Positions 8,816 through 17,687 of a stretch of 64,000 bases of DNA are shown here, piece after piece. The notes under the pieces were generated by a model. It did not search any database and was not told the origin of the DNA. It worked only from the letters and a program-made list of their open reading frames with translations. The translations under genes were made by a program, and so were the position numbers. Location of the stretch: the NCBI RefSeq assembly GCF_900110505.1, contig NZ_FODZ01000003.1, forward strand, positions 1 to 64,000. Reading direction: 5' to 3'. The stretch's first letter is position 1. Each line of letters begins with the position of its first letter. The DNA is from Luteibacter sp. UNC138MFCol5.1 (GTDB lineage: Bacteria; Pseudomonadota; Gammaproteobacteria; Xanthomonadales; Rhodanobacteraceae).

Positions 8816-9508
8816 CTAGCGCTCGTGCAGCTCGCCCGCGTGCAGTTCGAGGGTGCGATCCATCCGGCCGGCGAGGCGCGAGTCGTGCGTCACCAGCACG
8901 AAGCTGGTGCCGATCTCGCGATTGAGCTCGATCATCAGCTCGTAGACGTGCGCCGCGTTGGCCTCGTCGAGGTTGCCGGTGGGCTCGTCGCCGAGCACGC
9001 ACGCGGGCCGCGTGACGAGCGCGCGCGCCACGGCGCAACGCTGGCGCTCGCCGCCCGACATTTCGGCCGGACGATGGCGCAGGCGCGAACCGAGCCCGAC
9101 GCGCTCCAGCAACGCCGTGGCCTCCTTCTGTGCCTGAGCGATCGACACGCCGCGGATCAGCAGCGGCATGCAGACGTTCTCGAGCGCCGTGAACTCGGGA
9201 AGCAGGTGATGGAACTGGTAGATGAAGCCGAGCGAACGGTTGCGCTCGCGACCGCGTTCCGCGTCGGACAGCTCCGAAAGCACCCGGCCGTTCACTTCGA
9301 CCTTGCCGGCGCTGAGCGTGTCGAGCCCGCCGATGATGTGCAGCAGCGTCGATTTGCCGGTGCCGGAGGCGCCGACGATGGACATGGTTTCGCCGCGGCG
9401 CAGCGCGAAGTTCACGTTCGAGAGGACGCCCGTGCGCAGGTCGCCTTCCTCGTAGACCTTGGCGACACCGGTGGCGCGCAGCACGATGTCGTCGTTCGGC
9501 TTATTCAT
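8816..9508 (-). CDS. lolD: Lipoprotein-releasing ABC transporter ATPase LolD
   Basis: ATP-binding subunit of the LolCDE machine that extracts lipoproteins from the inner membrane. It has 230 residues with Walker A GASGTGKST, signature MSGGERQRCAVARAL, Walker B CVLGDEP and the switch histidine in LVTHD. The N-terminal extension in the longer reading frame is not conserved, so the ATG at 9508 was chosen. It overlaps the stop of the permease gene by eight bases, giving a compact permease-ATPase pair. Confidence 0.93.
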   Translation of the reverse strand: MNKPNDDIVLRATGVAKVYEEGDLRTGVLSNVNFALRRGETMSIVGASGTGKSTLLHIIGGLDTLSAGKVEVNGRVLSELSDAERGRERNRSLGFIYQFHHLLPEFTALENVCMPLLIRGVSIAQAQKEATALLERVGLGSRLRHRPAEMSGGERQRCAVARALVTRPACVLGDEPTGNLDEANAAHVYELMIELNREIGTSFVLVTHDSRLAGRMDRTLELHAGELHER

Positions 9509-10742
9509 AACGGAGCGCCTGGGCAGGCTGCGTGCGCGAGGCGCGCCACGCGGGATAGAGCGTCGCAAGCAGGGAGAACGCGAAGGTCGTCAGCACCACC
9601 CAGCCCACGTCGGACCAGAGCAGCTGGCTCGGCAGTTCGCTGATGTAGTAGACGTCCGGCGAGAGGAAGTTCTGGCCCGTCACGTGCTCGATCCACTTCA
9701 CGATCGCCGGAAGGTTCAGCGACAGCACGGCGCCCAGCAGGACACCGAAGCCGATGCCGACGACGCCCACGAGCACGCCCTGCACCATGAACATTCCCAT
9801 GATGCTGCGCGGCGTGGAACCCAGGGTGCGCAGGATCGCGATGTCGGCCTGCTTGTCGGTGACGAGCATCATCAGCATCGAGATGAGGTTGATCACGGCG
9901 ACGAGGATGATGAGCGAGAGGATGATGAACATCACCTTCTTCTCCATCTCGATCGCGCGGAAGAAATTGGCGTGGGTATCCATCCACGTCTGGAAACTGT
10001 AGGTCTGCCCGAGCTCGTTGGCGAGCGTGCGCGCCACGGGATAGGCGTCGCGCATGTCGTCGAGCTTCAGGCGTACGCCCGTCGGGCCGTCGAGACCGTT
10101 GAGGCGCTCGGCATCCTGCATCGACACGAGCGCGAGATTGGCGTCGTACTCCTGCATGCCCAGTTCGAAGATGCCGCTGACCGTGAAGCTGCGCAGCTTC
10201 GGCACCGCGCCCATCGGCGTGGCCGTGAACTGCGGCACGACGACCGTGACCTTGTCGCCGACGGACGCCCCCAGCGCAAGCGCCAGCTCGCGGCCCAGCA
10301 CGATCTTCCAGCTGCGGTCGGTGAGGTCGGACATCTTCCCTTCGACCATGTGCCGGTCGATGTCCGACACGTTCGGCTCCATGGCCGGCAGCACGCCGCG
10401 AATCAACGCGCCGCTCGGACGCCGGGCCTGGAGGAAGGCCTGGATCTCGACGTACGGGGCCGCGCCGAGCACGTGGTCGGTATGTTCCGCCGTCGTCACC
10501 GCGTGCTGCCAGTTCTGCACGGTCTCGCCGATGCCGGACACGGTGATGTGCGAGACCGCCCCGAGGATGCGGTTGCGCAGCTCGCTGTCGAAGCCGTTCA
10601 TCACCGACATCACGGTGATGAGCGCCGTGACGCTGATCGCGATGCAGACGATCGATACCGTCGAAATGAACGAGATGAACTGGTTGCGGCGCTTCGCGCG
10701 CGTGTAGCGCAGTCCGATGAAGAGCTCTAGGGGTCTGAACAT
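9501..10742 (-). CDS. Lipoprotein-releasing system permease (LolC/LolE family)
   Basis: A 413-residue permease: an N-terminal helix preceded by the conserved LFIGLRYTRAKRRNQFISFI, a periplasmic domain of about 220 residues, and three C-terminal membrane helices of the FtsX type (VMFIILSLIILVAVINLISM and onward). It ends in the typical LYPAWRASRTQPAQALRYE. Only one permease gene is seen beside lolD; a second LolC/E subunit must be elsewhere, or the complex uses two copies of this one. The start at 10742 precedes the conserved MFRPLELFIG. Confidence 0.9.
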   Translation of the reverse strand: MFRPLELFIGLRYTRAKRRNQFISFISTVSIVCIAISVTALITVMSVMNGFDSELRNRILGAVSHITVSGIGETVQNWQHAVTTAEHTDHVLGAAPYVEIQAFLQARRPSGALIRGVLPAMEPNVSDIDRHMVEGKMSDLTDRSWKIVLGRELALALGASVGDKVTVVVPQFTATPMGAVPKLRSFTVSGIFELGMQEYDANLALVSMQDAERLNGLDGPTGVRLKLDDMRDAYPVARTLANELGQTYSFQTWMDTHANFFRAIEMEKKVMFIILSLIILVAVINLISMLMMLVTDKQADIAILRTLGSTPRSIMGMFMVQGVLVGVVGIGFGVLLGAVLSLNLPAIVKWIEHVTGQNFLSPDVYYISELPSQLLWSDVGWVVLTTFAFSLLATLYPAWRASRTQPAQALRYE

Positions 10743-10890
10743 ACCTGTCGACTTAACGCCTGTGATGAGGGCACCGCGCGAAAGGCAGGTACCGCGCGGC
10801 AGAGTGCCCGATGCGGCCAGCCGGGGCAAGCCGACCGGGAAACCGCCCGTCGTATGACAGCGAGGCCGCAATCCCGGTTCCGACGCGCCT

Positions 10891-11292
10891 TCACGCCAGC
10901 CGGGCCCGCAGCAGCCGCAGCTCCTCGGCGGGCGCATTATCCGGCAGCAGGGCCACCTGCGCGGCCCCGCCGTCCCAGCGCAGATCCAGGAAAACGGCAC
11001 GCCCGAAAACCCGCGTGTGCCGGAGCTCGGCCTCCCGCTCGGAACCCGCGGCGAGGGTGACGCTCCAGACACCGTCGGCGGCCCACGCCAGCGCCGTCAC
11101 CGGCGGCCGGCGCCAGGCGGCCAGCTGCCGCCAGCCGACGAAGGCGATGCCGACGGACACGAAACATCGGAGAACCCCTGGCAACCCCGTGAAGAGCGGC
11201 GATACGGAAGCGAGGAAGACGATGCCGACGCCGAGTCGCGTCAGCGCGGCGGATGGCCGGTAGTCAAAGGCGATGCCTCGAACGGATGTCAT
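10891..11292 (-). CDS. YgfX-like membrane protein
   Basis: A small inner-membrane protein of 133 residues with two hydrophobic helices near 15-55 (LGVGIVFLASVSPLFTGL, GVLRCFVSVGIAFVGW), followed by a soluble beta-rich tail (GRAVFLDLRWDGGAAQVALL). Position, size and topology match YgfX (CptA), which is usually encoded directly after sdhE. In E. coli it has been described as a toxin-like inhibitor and as a partner of SdhE. It overlaps sdhE by 29 bases. Assignment rests mainly on context. Confidence 0.65.
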   Translation of the reverse strand: MTSVRGIAFDYRPSAALTRLGVGIVFLASVSPLFTGLPGVLRCFVSVGIAFVGWRQLAAWRRPPVTALAWAADGVWSVTLAAGSEREAELRHTRVFGRAVFLDLRWDGGAAQVALLPDNAPAEELRLLRARLA

Positions 11293-11512
11293 CGATGATG
11301 CCCTGCCAGTCGTCGCGGGGCGCGCGGGCATGACCCATCACCCAGTCCCAGAGATCGGGATCCTGCACGTCGAGCAATTCATCGAATGCCAGCCGCGTGG
11401 GCTCGTCCGCGTCGGCGAAGCGCTCGTCGAGCCAGCCGCCGAACAGGCGGTCGAGCTCGCGCGTACCACGGCGGGTACGCCAGCGCAGTCGCTTGAGGCG
11501 GGCTTCGTCCAT
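11264..11512 (-). CDS. sdhE: FAD assembly factor SdhE
   Basis: An 82-residue helical protein with the signature RGxxE (R15-G-T-R-E19) required for covalent attachment of FAD to SdhA. The conserved DLWDWVMGHA region follows near 53-62. It is encoded downstream of sdhB in the same direction, separated by a REP-like palindrome. It therefore belongs to the succinate dehydrogenase operon, which also begins with a second flavinylation-type factor (15040-15207). Confidence 0.9.
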   Translation of the reverse strand: MDEARLKRLRWRTRRGTRELDRLFGGWLDERFADADEPTRLAFDELLDVQDPDLWDWVMGHARAPRDDWQGIIDDIRSRHRL

Positions 11513-11545
11513 GGAAAGTCTCGGCTATAGGGGAAAGCGGAAGCG

Positions 11546-11581
11546 CCATGTGGGAGCGCGGGCAAGCGCGCTCCCACATGG
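11546..11581. repeat. REP-like palindrome
   Basis: A perfect inverted repeat with 15-base arms: CCATGTGGGAGCGCG, six bases, then CGCGCTCCCACATGG. It sits between sdhB and sdhE. The sequence TGTGGGAGCG recurs at 27059-27078 in another intergenic space, so this is a dispersed REP-type element. In the transcript it would form a strong hairpin that could stabilise the upstream sdhCDAB message or weaken expression of sdhE and ygfX. Confidence 0.75.
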
Positions 11582-11607
11582 CCCGCTCGTAGCCAGCCGT
11601 CTGGAGG

Positions 11608-12393
11608 TCAGGCCGAGCGGCGCTGCACGATCAGCTTCTTGATCTCCGCGATCGCCTTCGCCGGGTTGAGACCCTTTGGGCAGGTGCGCGCGCAGTTCAT
11701 GATCGTGTGGCAGCGGTAGAGCTTGAACGGATCCTCGAGATCGTCCAGGCGCGCACCGGTGTCCTCGTCGCGGCTGTCGACGATCCAGCGGTAGGCCTGC
11801 AGGAGGATCGCCGGACCGAGGTAGCGGTCGCCGTTCCACCAGTAGCTCGGGCACGAGGTCGAGCAGCAGGCGCACAGGATGCATTCGTAGAGACCGTCGA
11901 GCTTCTTGCGGTCTTCCGGCGACTGCAGGCGCTCCTTGTCCGCGGGCGCCGGGCTCTGCGTGCGCATCCAGGGCTTGATCGAGGCGAACTGCGCGTAGAA
12001 ATGCGTCAGGTCCGGCACCAGGTCCTTCACCACCGGCATGTGCGGCAGCGGATAGATGTTGACGGTGCCGCTGCCGCAGTCCTCGATCGCCTTCGTGCAT
12101 GCCAGCGTGTTGGTGCCGGCGATGTTCATGGCGCAGGAACCGCAGATGCCTTCACGGCACGAGCGGCGCAGCGAGAGCGTCGAATCGATCTCGTTCTTGA
12201 TCTTCAGCAGGGCGTCGAGAACCATCGGACCGCACGTATCGAGGTCGACCTCGTACGTGTCGGTGCGCGGGTTCTGACCGTCGTCCGGCGTCCAGCGGTA
12301 GACCTTGAAGGTGCGCACGTTCTTCGCGCCCTTCGCCGGAAAATGCTTGCCGGCCTGGATCTGGGAATTCTTGGGTAGCGTGAACTCTGCCAC
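11608..12393 (-). CDS. sdhB: Succinate dehydrogenase iron-sulfur subunit
   Basis: Carries the electron-transfer clusters of complex II. It has 261 residues. An N-terminal [2Fe-2S] domain has CREGICGSC and a later LAC. A C-terminal domain contains [12 protein letters not shown] and CARTCPKG for the [4Fe-4S] and [3Fe-4S] clusters. It lies 21 bases after sdhA. The C-terminus LIVQRRSA is slightly longer than the E. coli protein, as usual in this order. Confidence 0.96.
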   Translation of the reverse strand: MAEFTLPKNSQIQAGKHFPAKGAKNVRTFKVYRWTPDDGQNPRTDTYEVDLDTCGPMVLDALLKIKNEIDSTLSLRRSCREGICGSCAMNIAGTNTLACTKAIEDCGSGTVNIYPLPHMPVVKDLVPDLTHFYAQFASIKPWMRTQSPAPADKERLQSPEDRKKLDGLYECILCACCSTSCPSYWWNGDRYLGPAILLQAYRWIVDSRDEDTGARLDDLEDPFKLYRCHTIMNCARTCPKGLNPAKAIAEIKKLIVQRRSA

Positions 12394-12414
12394 GTTGGCC
12401 TCTCCGGTCCGGTA

Positions 12415-14199
12415 TCAGTAAACGCGCTTCTTCGGCGGCACGACTTCGACATCGTCCGTCAGGGTGTACATGTGCACCGGGCGGAAGTCGAAGCTCGACT
12501 TGCCGGCCTCGTCGATCCACACCAGCGTGTGCTTCTGCCAGTCGTGATCGTCGCGGTCCGGGAAATCCTCACGGGCATGCGCGCCGCGGCTCTCGGGACG
12601 CTGCTCGGCCGAGTGCATGGTCGCGACGGCCTGCGCGAGCAGGTTCGACAGCTCCAGCGTTTCGATGAGGTCGGAGTTCCAGACCAGCGAGCGGTCGGTC
12701 ACCTTGACGTCCTTGAACGTCGAGTAGACCTCGGAAATCTTCTGCGAGCCTTCCTTCAGCGTTTCGCCCGTGCGGAACACGGCGGCGTCGGACTGCATCG
12801 TCTTCTGCATCTCGGCGCGGATCTGCGCGGTCGGCTTCGTGCCGTCCGCGTAGCGCAGCGCGTCGAAGCGGCCGAGAATCTTGTCCAGCGCGTTGGCCGG
12901 GAGATCCTTGTGCGCCGTGCCCGGCTTGATGAGCTCGGCGCAGCGGTTGGCCACCGAACGGCCGAAGACGACGAGATCGAGCAGCGAGTTGGAGCCGAGG
13001 CGGTTGGCGCCGTGCACCGACACGCAGGCCGCCTCGCCGATGGCGAACAGGCCCGGCACGATCGAATCCGGATCGTCGTCGCGCTTGGTGACGACTTCGC
13101 CGTGGTAGTTGGTCGGGATGCCGCCCATGTTGTAGTGCACGGTCGGAAGGACCGGGATCGGCTCCTTCGTCACGTCGACGCCCGCGAAGATGCGCGCGGA
13201 CTCGGCGATGCCCGGCAGGCGCTCGTGGATGACCTCGGGACCGAGGTGCATCAGGTTGAGGTGGATGTGGTCCTTGTTCGGGCCCACGCCACGGCCTTCG
13301 CGGATCTCGATCGTCATCGCGCGGCTGACCACGTCGCGGGACGCGAGGTCCTTAGCGTTCGGCGCGTAACGCTCCATGAAGCGCTCGCCTTCCGAGTTGG
13401 TCAGGTAACCGCCTTCGCCGCGCACGCCCTCGGTGATCAGGCAGCCCGCGCCGTAGATGCCGGTCGGGTGGAACTGCACGAACTCCATGTCCTGCAGCGG
13501 CAGGCCGGCGCGCAGCACCATGCCGCCGCCATCGCCCGTGCAGGTGTGCGCCGACGTGGCGCTGAAGTAGGCGCGACCATAACCGCCGGTCGCCATCACC
13601 ACCGCGTGACCGCGGAAGAGGTGCAGCGTGCCTTCGTTCATGTCGAGGGCGAGTACGCCCACGCACTTGCCGTCCTCGAAAACGAGGTCGATGGCGAAGT
13701 ACTCGATGAAGAACGTGGCGTCGTGCGCCAGCGCCTGCTGGTAGAGCGTGTGCAGGATCGCGTGGCCGGTGCGGTCAGCCGCGGCGCAGGTGCGCTGCGC
13801 GGTGCCCTGGCCGTAGTGCGTGGTCATGCCGCCGAACGGGCGCTGATAGATCTTGCCTTCCTCGGTACGCGAGAACGGCACGCCGTAGTGTTCGAGCTCG
13901 ATGATGGCCGGGATGGCCTCACGGCACATGTATTCGATCGCGTCCTGGTCGCCGAGCCAGTCGGAGCCCTTGATCGTGTCGTAGAAGTGGAAACGCCAAT
14001 CGTCCTCGCCCATGTTGCCGAGCGCGGCCGAGATGCCACCCTGCGCCGCCACGGTATGCGAGCGGGTCGGGAACACCTTGGTGATGCAGGCGGCCTTGAG
14101 ACCCTTCTCGGCCAGGCCGAACGTGGCGCGAAGACCAGCGCCGCCGGCGCCGACCACGATCACGTCGTACTTGTGTTGTTGAACCTTGTAGGCTTCCAT
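12415..14199 (-). CDS. sdhA: Succinate dehydrogenase flavoprotein subunit
   Basis: Catalytic subunit that oxidises succinate to fumarate in the TCA cycle, on the cytoplasmic face of the inner membrane. It has 594 residues. The FAD-binding dinucleotide fold is [11 protein letters not shown] at 15-25. The covalent FAD histidine is His48 in [10 protein letters not shown]. Substrate and catalytic regions include [12 protein letters not shown] and [18 protein letters not shown]. The start at 14199 begins the conserved N-terminus, three bases after the sdhD stop. Confidence 0.97.
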   Translation of the reverse strand: MEAYKVQQHKYDVIVVGAGGAGLRATFGLAEKGLKAACITKVFPTRSHTVAAQGGISAALGNMGEDDWRFHFYDTIKGSDWLGDQDAIEYMCREAIPAIIELEHYGVPFSRTEEGKIYQRPFGGMTTHYGQGTAQRTCAAADRTGHAILHTLYQQALAHDATFFIEYFAIDLVFEDGKCVGVLALDMNEGTLHLFRGHAVVMATGGYGRAYFSATSAHTCTGDGGGMVLRAGLPLQDMEFVQFHPTGIYGAGCLITEGVRGEGGYLTNSEGERFMERYAPNAKDLASRDVVSRAMTIEIREGRGVGPNKDHIHLNLMHLGPEVIHERLPGIAESARIFAGVDVTKEPIPVLPTVHYNMGGIPTNYHGEVVTKRDDDPDSIVPGLFAIGEAACVSVHGANRLGSNSLLDLVVFGRSVANRCAELIKPGTAHKDLPANALDKILGRFDALRYADGTKPTAQIRAEMQKTMQSDAAVFRTGETLKEGSQKISEVYSTFKDVKVTDRSLVWNSDLIETLELSNLLAQAVATMHSAEQRPESRGAHAREDFPDRDDHDWQKHTLVWIDEAGKSSFDFRPVHMYTLTDDVEVVPPKKRVY

Positions 14200-14202
14200 C
14201 GA

Positions 14203-14589
14203 TCAGCTTCCGAGCGCGACGCGCAGCACGGCCAGTACGCCCGTGAGCGCGGCGAGTACGGCGATGAACTTGATGATCACCAGCGAGGCCACTTCGAGCC
14301 AGCGGGTGTGGACGTAGTCTTCGATCACGACCTGCAGGCCGAGCGTGGCGTGCCGGAACATGGTGACGATGAGGGCGATCAGCAGCACCGCGTTCCACGG
14401 CTTGCCAAGCGTGGCGCGTGCCGTGGCGTAATCGGCGTGCAGGAGGCTGAGGATCGTGCCGATGAACCACAGCGTGAGGAAGATCAGGCCGAGCGCGGTG
14501 ACGCGCTGGAGCATCCAGTGGCTCACGCCCTCTTTCGCGGAACCCAGGCCGCGGGCCCGGGCGAGCGGATTGCGCAGGTCCTTGTTCAT
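14203..14589 (-). CDS. sdhD: Succinate dehydrogenase membrane anchor subunit
   Basis: Hydrophobic anchor of 128 residues with three membrane helices. MFRHATLGLQVVIEDYVH carries the expected haem/quinone-site residues (HATLGLQ, EDYVH). The N-terminal GSAKEGVSHWMLQRVTA matches the anchor family. The ATG at 14589 overlaps the sdhC stop (ATGA), so the earlier part of the frame was dropped. Confidence 0.92.
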   Translation of the reverse strand: MNKDLRNPLARARGLGSAKEGVSHWMLQRVTALGLIFLTLWFIGTILSLLHADYATARATLGKPWNAVLLIALIVTMFRHATLGLQVVIEDYVHTRWLEVASLVIIKFIAVLAALTGVLAVLRVALGS

Positions 14590-14978
14590 GCGTGGCTCCC
14601 GGTCAGCACATAGGCCCATACCAGCGCCGTGAGCACGACGGCGCCGACGATCGACATCCAGCTCGAACGGATGAACGACTGCACCGCGTAACCCGCGCCG
14701 GCGTCCTGCGCCAGATGACGGATGCCGTTGCACAGGTGATAGAAGAAGTTCAGGGTCCACGCGATCAGGAGGATCGTGCCGAAGGCCGAACCCGCGATAC
14801 CGGTGAACGTGGCGAAGGCCTCCGGACCCGCGGCGATGGAGGCGAGGCCCCAGACGATGACGAGGCTACCGACGGCATTGATGATGCCGGTGGCGCGATG
14901 CAGGATGGACGAGACCATCTGCACTTGCCACTTGTAGACCTGTAGATGGGGAGAGAGCGGTCGTCCCGTTTGTGCCAT
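14586..14978 (-). CDS. sdhC: Succinate dehydrogenase cytochrome b556 subunit
   Basis: A 130-residue membrane subunit with three helices. Family motifs are RPLSPHLQVY at the N-terminus, SILHRATGIINAVG (quinone-site Ser and Arg), and FFYHLCNGIRHLAQDAG, in which the histidine of YHLCNGIRHL ligates haem b. It is preceded by a 61-base gap after the small DUF1674 gene and is coupled to sdhD. Confidence 0.94.
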   Translation of the reverse strand: MAQTGRPLSPHLQVYKWQVQMVSSILHRATGIINAVGSLVIVWGLASIAAGPEAFATFTGIAGSAFGTILLIAWTLNFFYHLCNGIRHLAQDAGAGYAVQSFIRSSWMSIVGAVVLTALVWAYVLTGSHA

Positions 14979-15039
14979 GGCGGCTATCCTGGATTGGAAT
15001 CGCTGGTGCCCGACAGTCTCCCCCTCGCCTTCCCGATAC

Positions 15040-15207
15040 TCAGAAGTCGATGCAGCGTCCGTTCTTTTCCCAGTCGCCGTAACGCGTGGGGTCCAATGGC
15101 GCTTTCTCGACCCCTGGCTCGCCGTTCGTGGGGACGACCGGCGGTACGAGCGGCTTCGCCGGAGCGGAATCGTTCGTGTCCTGGGGTTCGGAGGGATTGT
15201 CGGACAT
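15040..15207 (-). CDS. SDHAF4-like (DUF1674) succinate dehydrogenase assembly factor
   Basis: A 55-codon gene. The N-terminal 38 residues are rich in Pro, Asp and Glu (MSDNPSEPQD start). The C-terminus DPTRYGDWEKNGRCIDF is the conserved block of DUF1674, the family of mitochondrial SDHAF4, which binds flavinylated SdhA before it meets SdhB. As the first gene of the run leading to sdhC, with 61 bases between, it fits a complex II assembly role. The operon also has SdhE, so two maturation factors for the same subunit are co-encoded. The start ATG is at 15207 and the stop is TGA. Confidence 0.85.
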   Translation of the reverse strand: MSDNPSEPQDTNDSAPAKPLVPPVVPTNGEPGVEKAPLDPTRYGDWEKNGRCIDF

Positions 15208-15273
15208 GGTTATAAAGCCCTAAAAGCGTAATACCTGTGCCACGGCAGCACAACCTTGACGAACGCGCGGACC

Positions 15274-15302
15274 TTGGCCTGACCCCGGTCCGACCGTATA
15301 TC
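15274..15302 (+). promoter_or_regulatory. Probable sigma-70 promoter of ygfZ
   Basis: TTGGCC at 15274-15279, a 17-base spacer, then TATATC at 15297-15302, giving a transcript start about 25 bases before the ygfZ ATG at 15334. Match to consensus is moderate (TTGaca/TAtaat). The divergent sdh operon promoter must lie in the same 126-base gap, but I cannot single it out. Confidence 0.4.
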
Positions 15303-15333
15303 TTACCCCTCCCACCCTCCCCGCGCCGCCCCC

Positions 15334-16119
15334 ATGCCGAGTACTACCACTCGTACGATCACCCTCGCCGGCCGCGATGCCGCCGCCTTCGCGAACAGCC
15401 AGCTGAGCAGCAACGTGCTCGGACTCCCCGTGGGCCGCTGGCACTTCAGCGGCTGGCTAGACCCGAAGGGACGGGTCCGCGCCCTGCTTCACGTGGCGCG
15501 CGTCGGCGACGAGCGATTCGTGCTCGTCCCGCGTGGCGGCGACGCCATCGCGCTGGCGGCCGATCTGAAACGCTTCGTGTTCCGCTCGAAAGTGACGATC
15601 GATGTGTCGGACACGCTCCATGTCGGCGACGATGTCGCGCGCGGCGAAGGCGAAGCCAGTGAGGACGCCGATGGCGCACTGCTGCTTGGCGAAGGCGACG
15701 CGTCGCTGCGCATCGCCGCGAACGAAGGCGACGACGCGTGGCGCGCGCGCCACATCGCGAAGGGTTACGCATGGCTACCCGACGGCGCACTCGACACGTT
15801 GTTGCCGCCCGCGCTGTCGATGGAACGTATCGGCGCCGTCGCATTCGACAAGGGATGTTTCCCAGGACAGGAAATCGCGGCACGCCTGCATTTTCTTGGC
15901 GGACACAAACGGCATCTTCACATCGTGCAAAGCGATCGCGCATTGATCGAAGGCACGACGTTGCGCATTAACGGACGCGACGCCGGCATCGCATTGACGA
16001 GCGACGCGTCCGCCTCGCGGCCTACGACTCTCGTCGTACTCGACGATGCGACGGCCGCGGCGCAGAATCTTGATATCGAGGGCAATCGCCTCCACATCGT
16101 TTCGACATTCACGGATTGA
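15334..16119 (+). CDS. ygfZ: YgfZ-type folate-binding iron-sulfur protein
   Basis: Tetrahydrofolate-dependent factor that helps build or repair certain iron-sulfur enzymes. It belongs to the GcvT fold and has 261 residues, somewhat shorter than the E. coli protein. The signature KGCFPGQE lies at 173-180 with the conserved Cys175. The N-terminal region has the expected SNVLGLPVGRWHFSGWLD pattern. It is divergent from the succinate dehydrogenase operon, which contains one of the cell's main Fe-S enzymes. Confidence 0.88.
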   Translation: MPSTTTRTITLAGRDAAAFANSQLSSNVLGLPVGRWHFSGWLDPKGRVRALLHVARVGDERFVLVPRGGDAIALAADLKRFVFRSKVTIDVSDTLHVGDDVARGEGEASEDADGALLLGEGDASLRIAANEGDDAWRARHIAKGYAWLPDGALDTLLPPALSMERIGAVAFDKGCFPGQEIAARLHFLGGHKRHLHIVQSDRALIEGTTLRINGRDAGIALTSDASASRPTTLVVLDDATAAAQNLDIEGNRLHIVSTFTD

Positions 16120-16595
16120 ATGCGACATGCATCGTAAAAAATCTGTTCTCTCGCTCTCATGAGTCGAAGCTGAACCAGACAGCCCGCGCACTTGCGCAAA
16201 TGGAATCGCGCCACTAGGCTCCGCCGATCGATTTGAAGTGGCCGTGGTGTAACGACACGGTGACACCCGCGACGATCCGTCGACGATGACGGTTCTGGCG
16301 CGACCCGGCGTGAAGCCGGAGATCAAGCAACGCGATCCTTCGTGACGCGTTATCAGCCGACGGAGCCGCCGCATCGCGATGCCGCTCCCTTGCGGCGCAA
16401 CCCCATACCGGACGGCTCCGGACAGCCGCCCAGTAAAGTCACAGTGTGTGACGCCCGAGTCATCCGTATTCCACTGATCCGACGGATGCCATCGGTTGGT
16501 CCAGGTAGTAACGGCCTGCCCGCCCGTCTACCGCTCATACGTCTCCCATGGCTATCGCCGCAAGTGACGGAAAAGCTCGTTGGAGGCAGATACAC
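16120..16595. other. 476-base intergenic region with a palindrome
   Basis: No convincing reading frame in either strand. At 16438-16452 there is a perfect inverted repeat, GTCACA-gtg-TGTGAC. A second feature is CGGACGGCTCCGG near 16409-16421. The GC content falls below that of the neighbouring genes. It may hold the promoter and a long leader of the hydrolase gene at 16596, or a small RNA. I could not match it to a known riboswitch. Confidence 0.4.
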
Positions 16596-17030
16596 ATGAA
16601 ACTTTCCGCTTTGCTCTGGATGGCGTCCGTCCTCCCGAGCCACCTCGCCGACCAGACGTGTCTGGCCACGACGGTGTACCTGGAAGCTCGTAGCGAACCC
16701 ACCATCGGCCAGTACGCCGTGGCGGAAGTCGCACTCAGGCGCCGCGATCGCGGCATGGGCGGCAACAACGTCTGCGAAGTCGTCAAGGCGCCGCGTCAGT
16801 TCGCCATCACCCTCATGCCGAAGGATTTCGAGATCACCGATCTCGTGGCATGGACGAAGGCATGGAAGATCGCTGGCGACTCCATCAACAACTGGAGCCT
16901 GCCGAAGAGCGAACGCCTCGTATACGTACCGCAGGCCGATCATTTCGCCACCGTCGCGGTATCGCCAAGCTGGTCCGCCAGCCGCGTCGTTCGCAAGATC
17001 GGCGACCACGCGTTCTATGCGGTGAACTGA
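16596..17030 (+). CDS. SleB-type cell wall hydrolase
   Basis: Member of the Hydrolase_2 (SleB) family of peptidoglycan-cleaving enzymes, 144 residues. A signal-like N-terminus (MKLSALLWMASVLPSHLA) precedes TVYLEARSEPTIGQYAVAEV, with catalytic Glu30 in YLEAR. The tail has the usual aromatic positions (FATVAVSPSW, KIGDHAFYAVN). The ATG at 16596 with GGAGG at 16582-16586 is better than the more upstream in-frame start at 16548. The gene is monocistronic, closed by a clear terminator. Confidence 0.78.
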   Translation: MKLSALLWMASVLPSHLADQTCLATTVYLEARSEPTIGQYAVAEVALRRRDRGMGGNNVCEVVKAPRQFAITLMPKDFEITDLVAWTKAWKIAGDSINNWSLPKSERLVYVPQADHFATVAVSPSWSASRVVRKIGDHAFYAVN

Positions 17031-17094
17031 TCGCGCAGGAACGTGCGGGGAAAAGGGATCCAGGCGGGCAGCTTGGGATCTCCGGGAAAAGGGG

Positions 17095-17117
17095 CCCTCG
17101 GATGAGGGTCTTTTTTT
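17095..17117 (+). terminator. Rho-independent terminator
   Basis: Stem CCCTC/GAGGG with a four-base loop (17095-17108) followed by TCTTTTTTT. It lies 64 bases after the hydrolase stop and ends that transcript. Confidence 0.8.
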
Positions 17118-17124
17118 GGGCCAG

Positions 17125-17147
17125 AAAAAACCCCGCCATCGGCGGGG
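17125..17147 (-). terminator. Rho-independent terminator
   Basis: Stem CCCCGCC/GGCGGGG with loop ATC. On the minus strand it is followed by a run of six T. It closes the glycine-zipper lipoprotein gene that ends at 17180 and sits back to back with the plus-strand terminator. Confidence 0.82.
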
Positions 17148-17179
17148 TTCTTCATTTGGACGTCCAGACGTCCGAACGA

Positions 17180-17656
17180 TCAGCGTCGATAGACGCGATC
17201 GCCGCGGACTTCCACGTAATCACCGCGACGAAGTTCGGGATCTTCCCGCTGCGTCACCGTCGCCCAACGTCCGTCGTCCAGGCGGATCTTCACGCGGAAG
17301 GCGACATCCTCGGCGCCGTTGCGCTTGCCCACCTGATTGCCGACCAGACCACCGACGACCGCACCGCCGACCGTGGCCGCCGAACGGCCGTCACCCTTGC
17401 CGATGGTGTTGCCGAGCAGACCGCCCGCGACCGCGCCGATCACCGCACCGAGCGGCGACGACTGCTTGTCGACGTACACCTGCTCGACATCCTCCACCAC
17501 GCCGCATTGCTCGCACGTGCGCGACGAGCCCGAATACACCACACGGTCTCCGCGGTCGTAATAGCCACCGCGGCGCGGCTGGTCGTAGCACGCCGCGAGC
17601 GAGAGCGACGCGAGGGCGATGGCGACCAGGCCGGAGTTTCTGACGATCGTTAGCAT
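17180..17656 (-). CDS. Glycine-zipper (17 kDa antigen/SlyB-like) lipoprotein
   Basis: A 158-residue predicted outer-membrane lipoprotein with lipobox LSLAAC (Cys23). A glycine-zipper 2TM domain spans about 68-110 (GAVIGAVAGGLLGNTIGKG, then GGAVVGGLVGNQVG). The C-terminal domain is beta-rich (FRVKIRLDDGRWATVTQRED). A paralogue is encoded just upstream at 17688-18275, 31 bases away on the same strand. Proteins of this family are implicated in envelope stability. No specific role can be read from sequence. Confidence 0.8.
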   Translation of the reverse strand: MLTIVRNSGLVAIALASLSLAACYDQPRRGGYYDRGDRVVYSGSSRTCEQCGVVEDVEQVYVDKQSSPLGAVIGAVAGGLLGNTIGKGDGRSAATVGGAVVGGLVGNQVGKRNGAEDVAFRVKIRLDDGRWATVTQREDPELRRGDYVEVRGDRVYRR

Positions 17657-17687
17657 GACGGGCTGCCTCTGTTCGGTTCGGATGGGA

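Noticed and set aside
16120-16595. Cyclic-di-GMP or other riboswitch before the hydrolase gene
   Set aside because: The conserved GCAAA/GACGCAAAG core of the c-di-GMP class is absent, and I could not fit any other class by eye.
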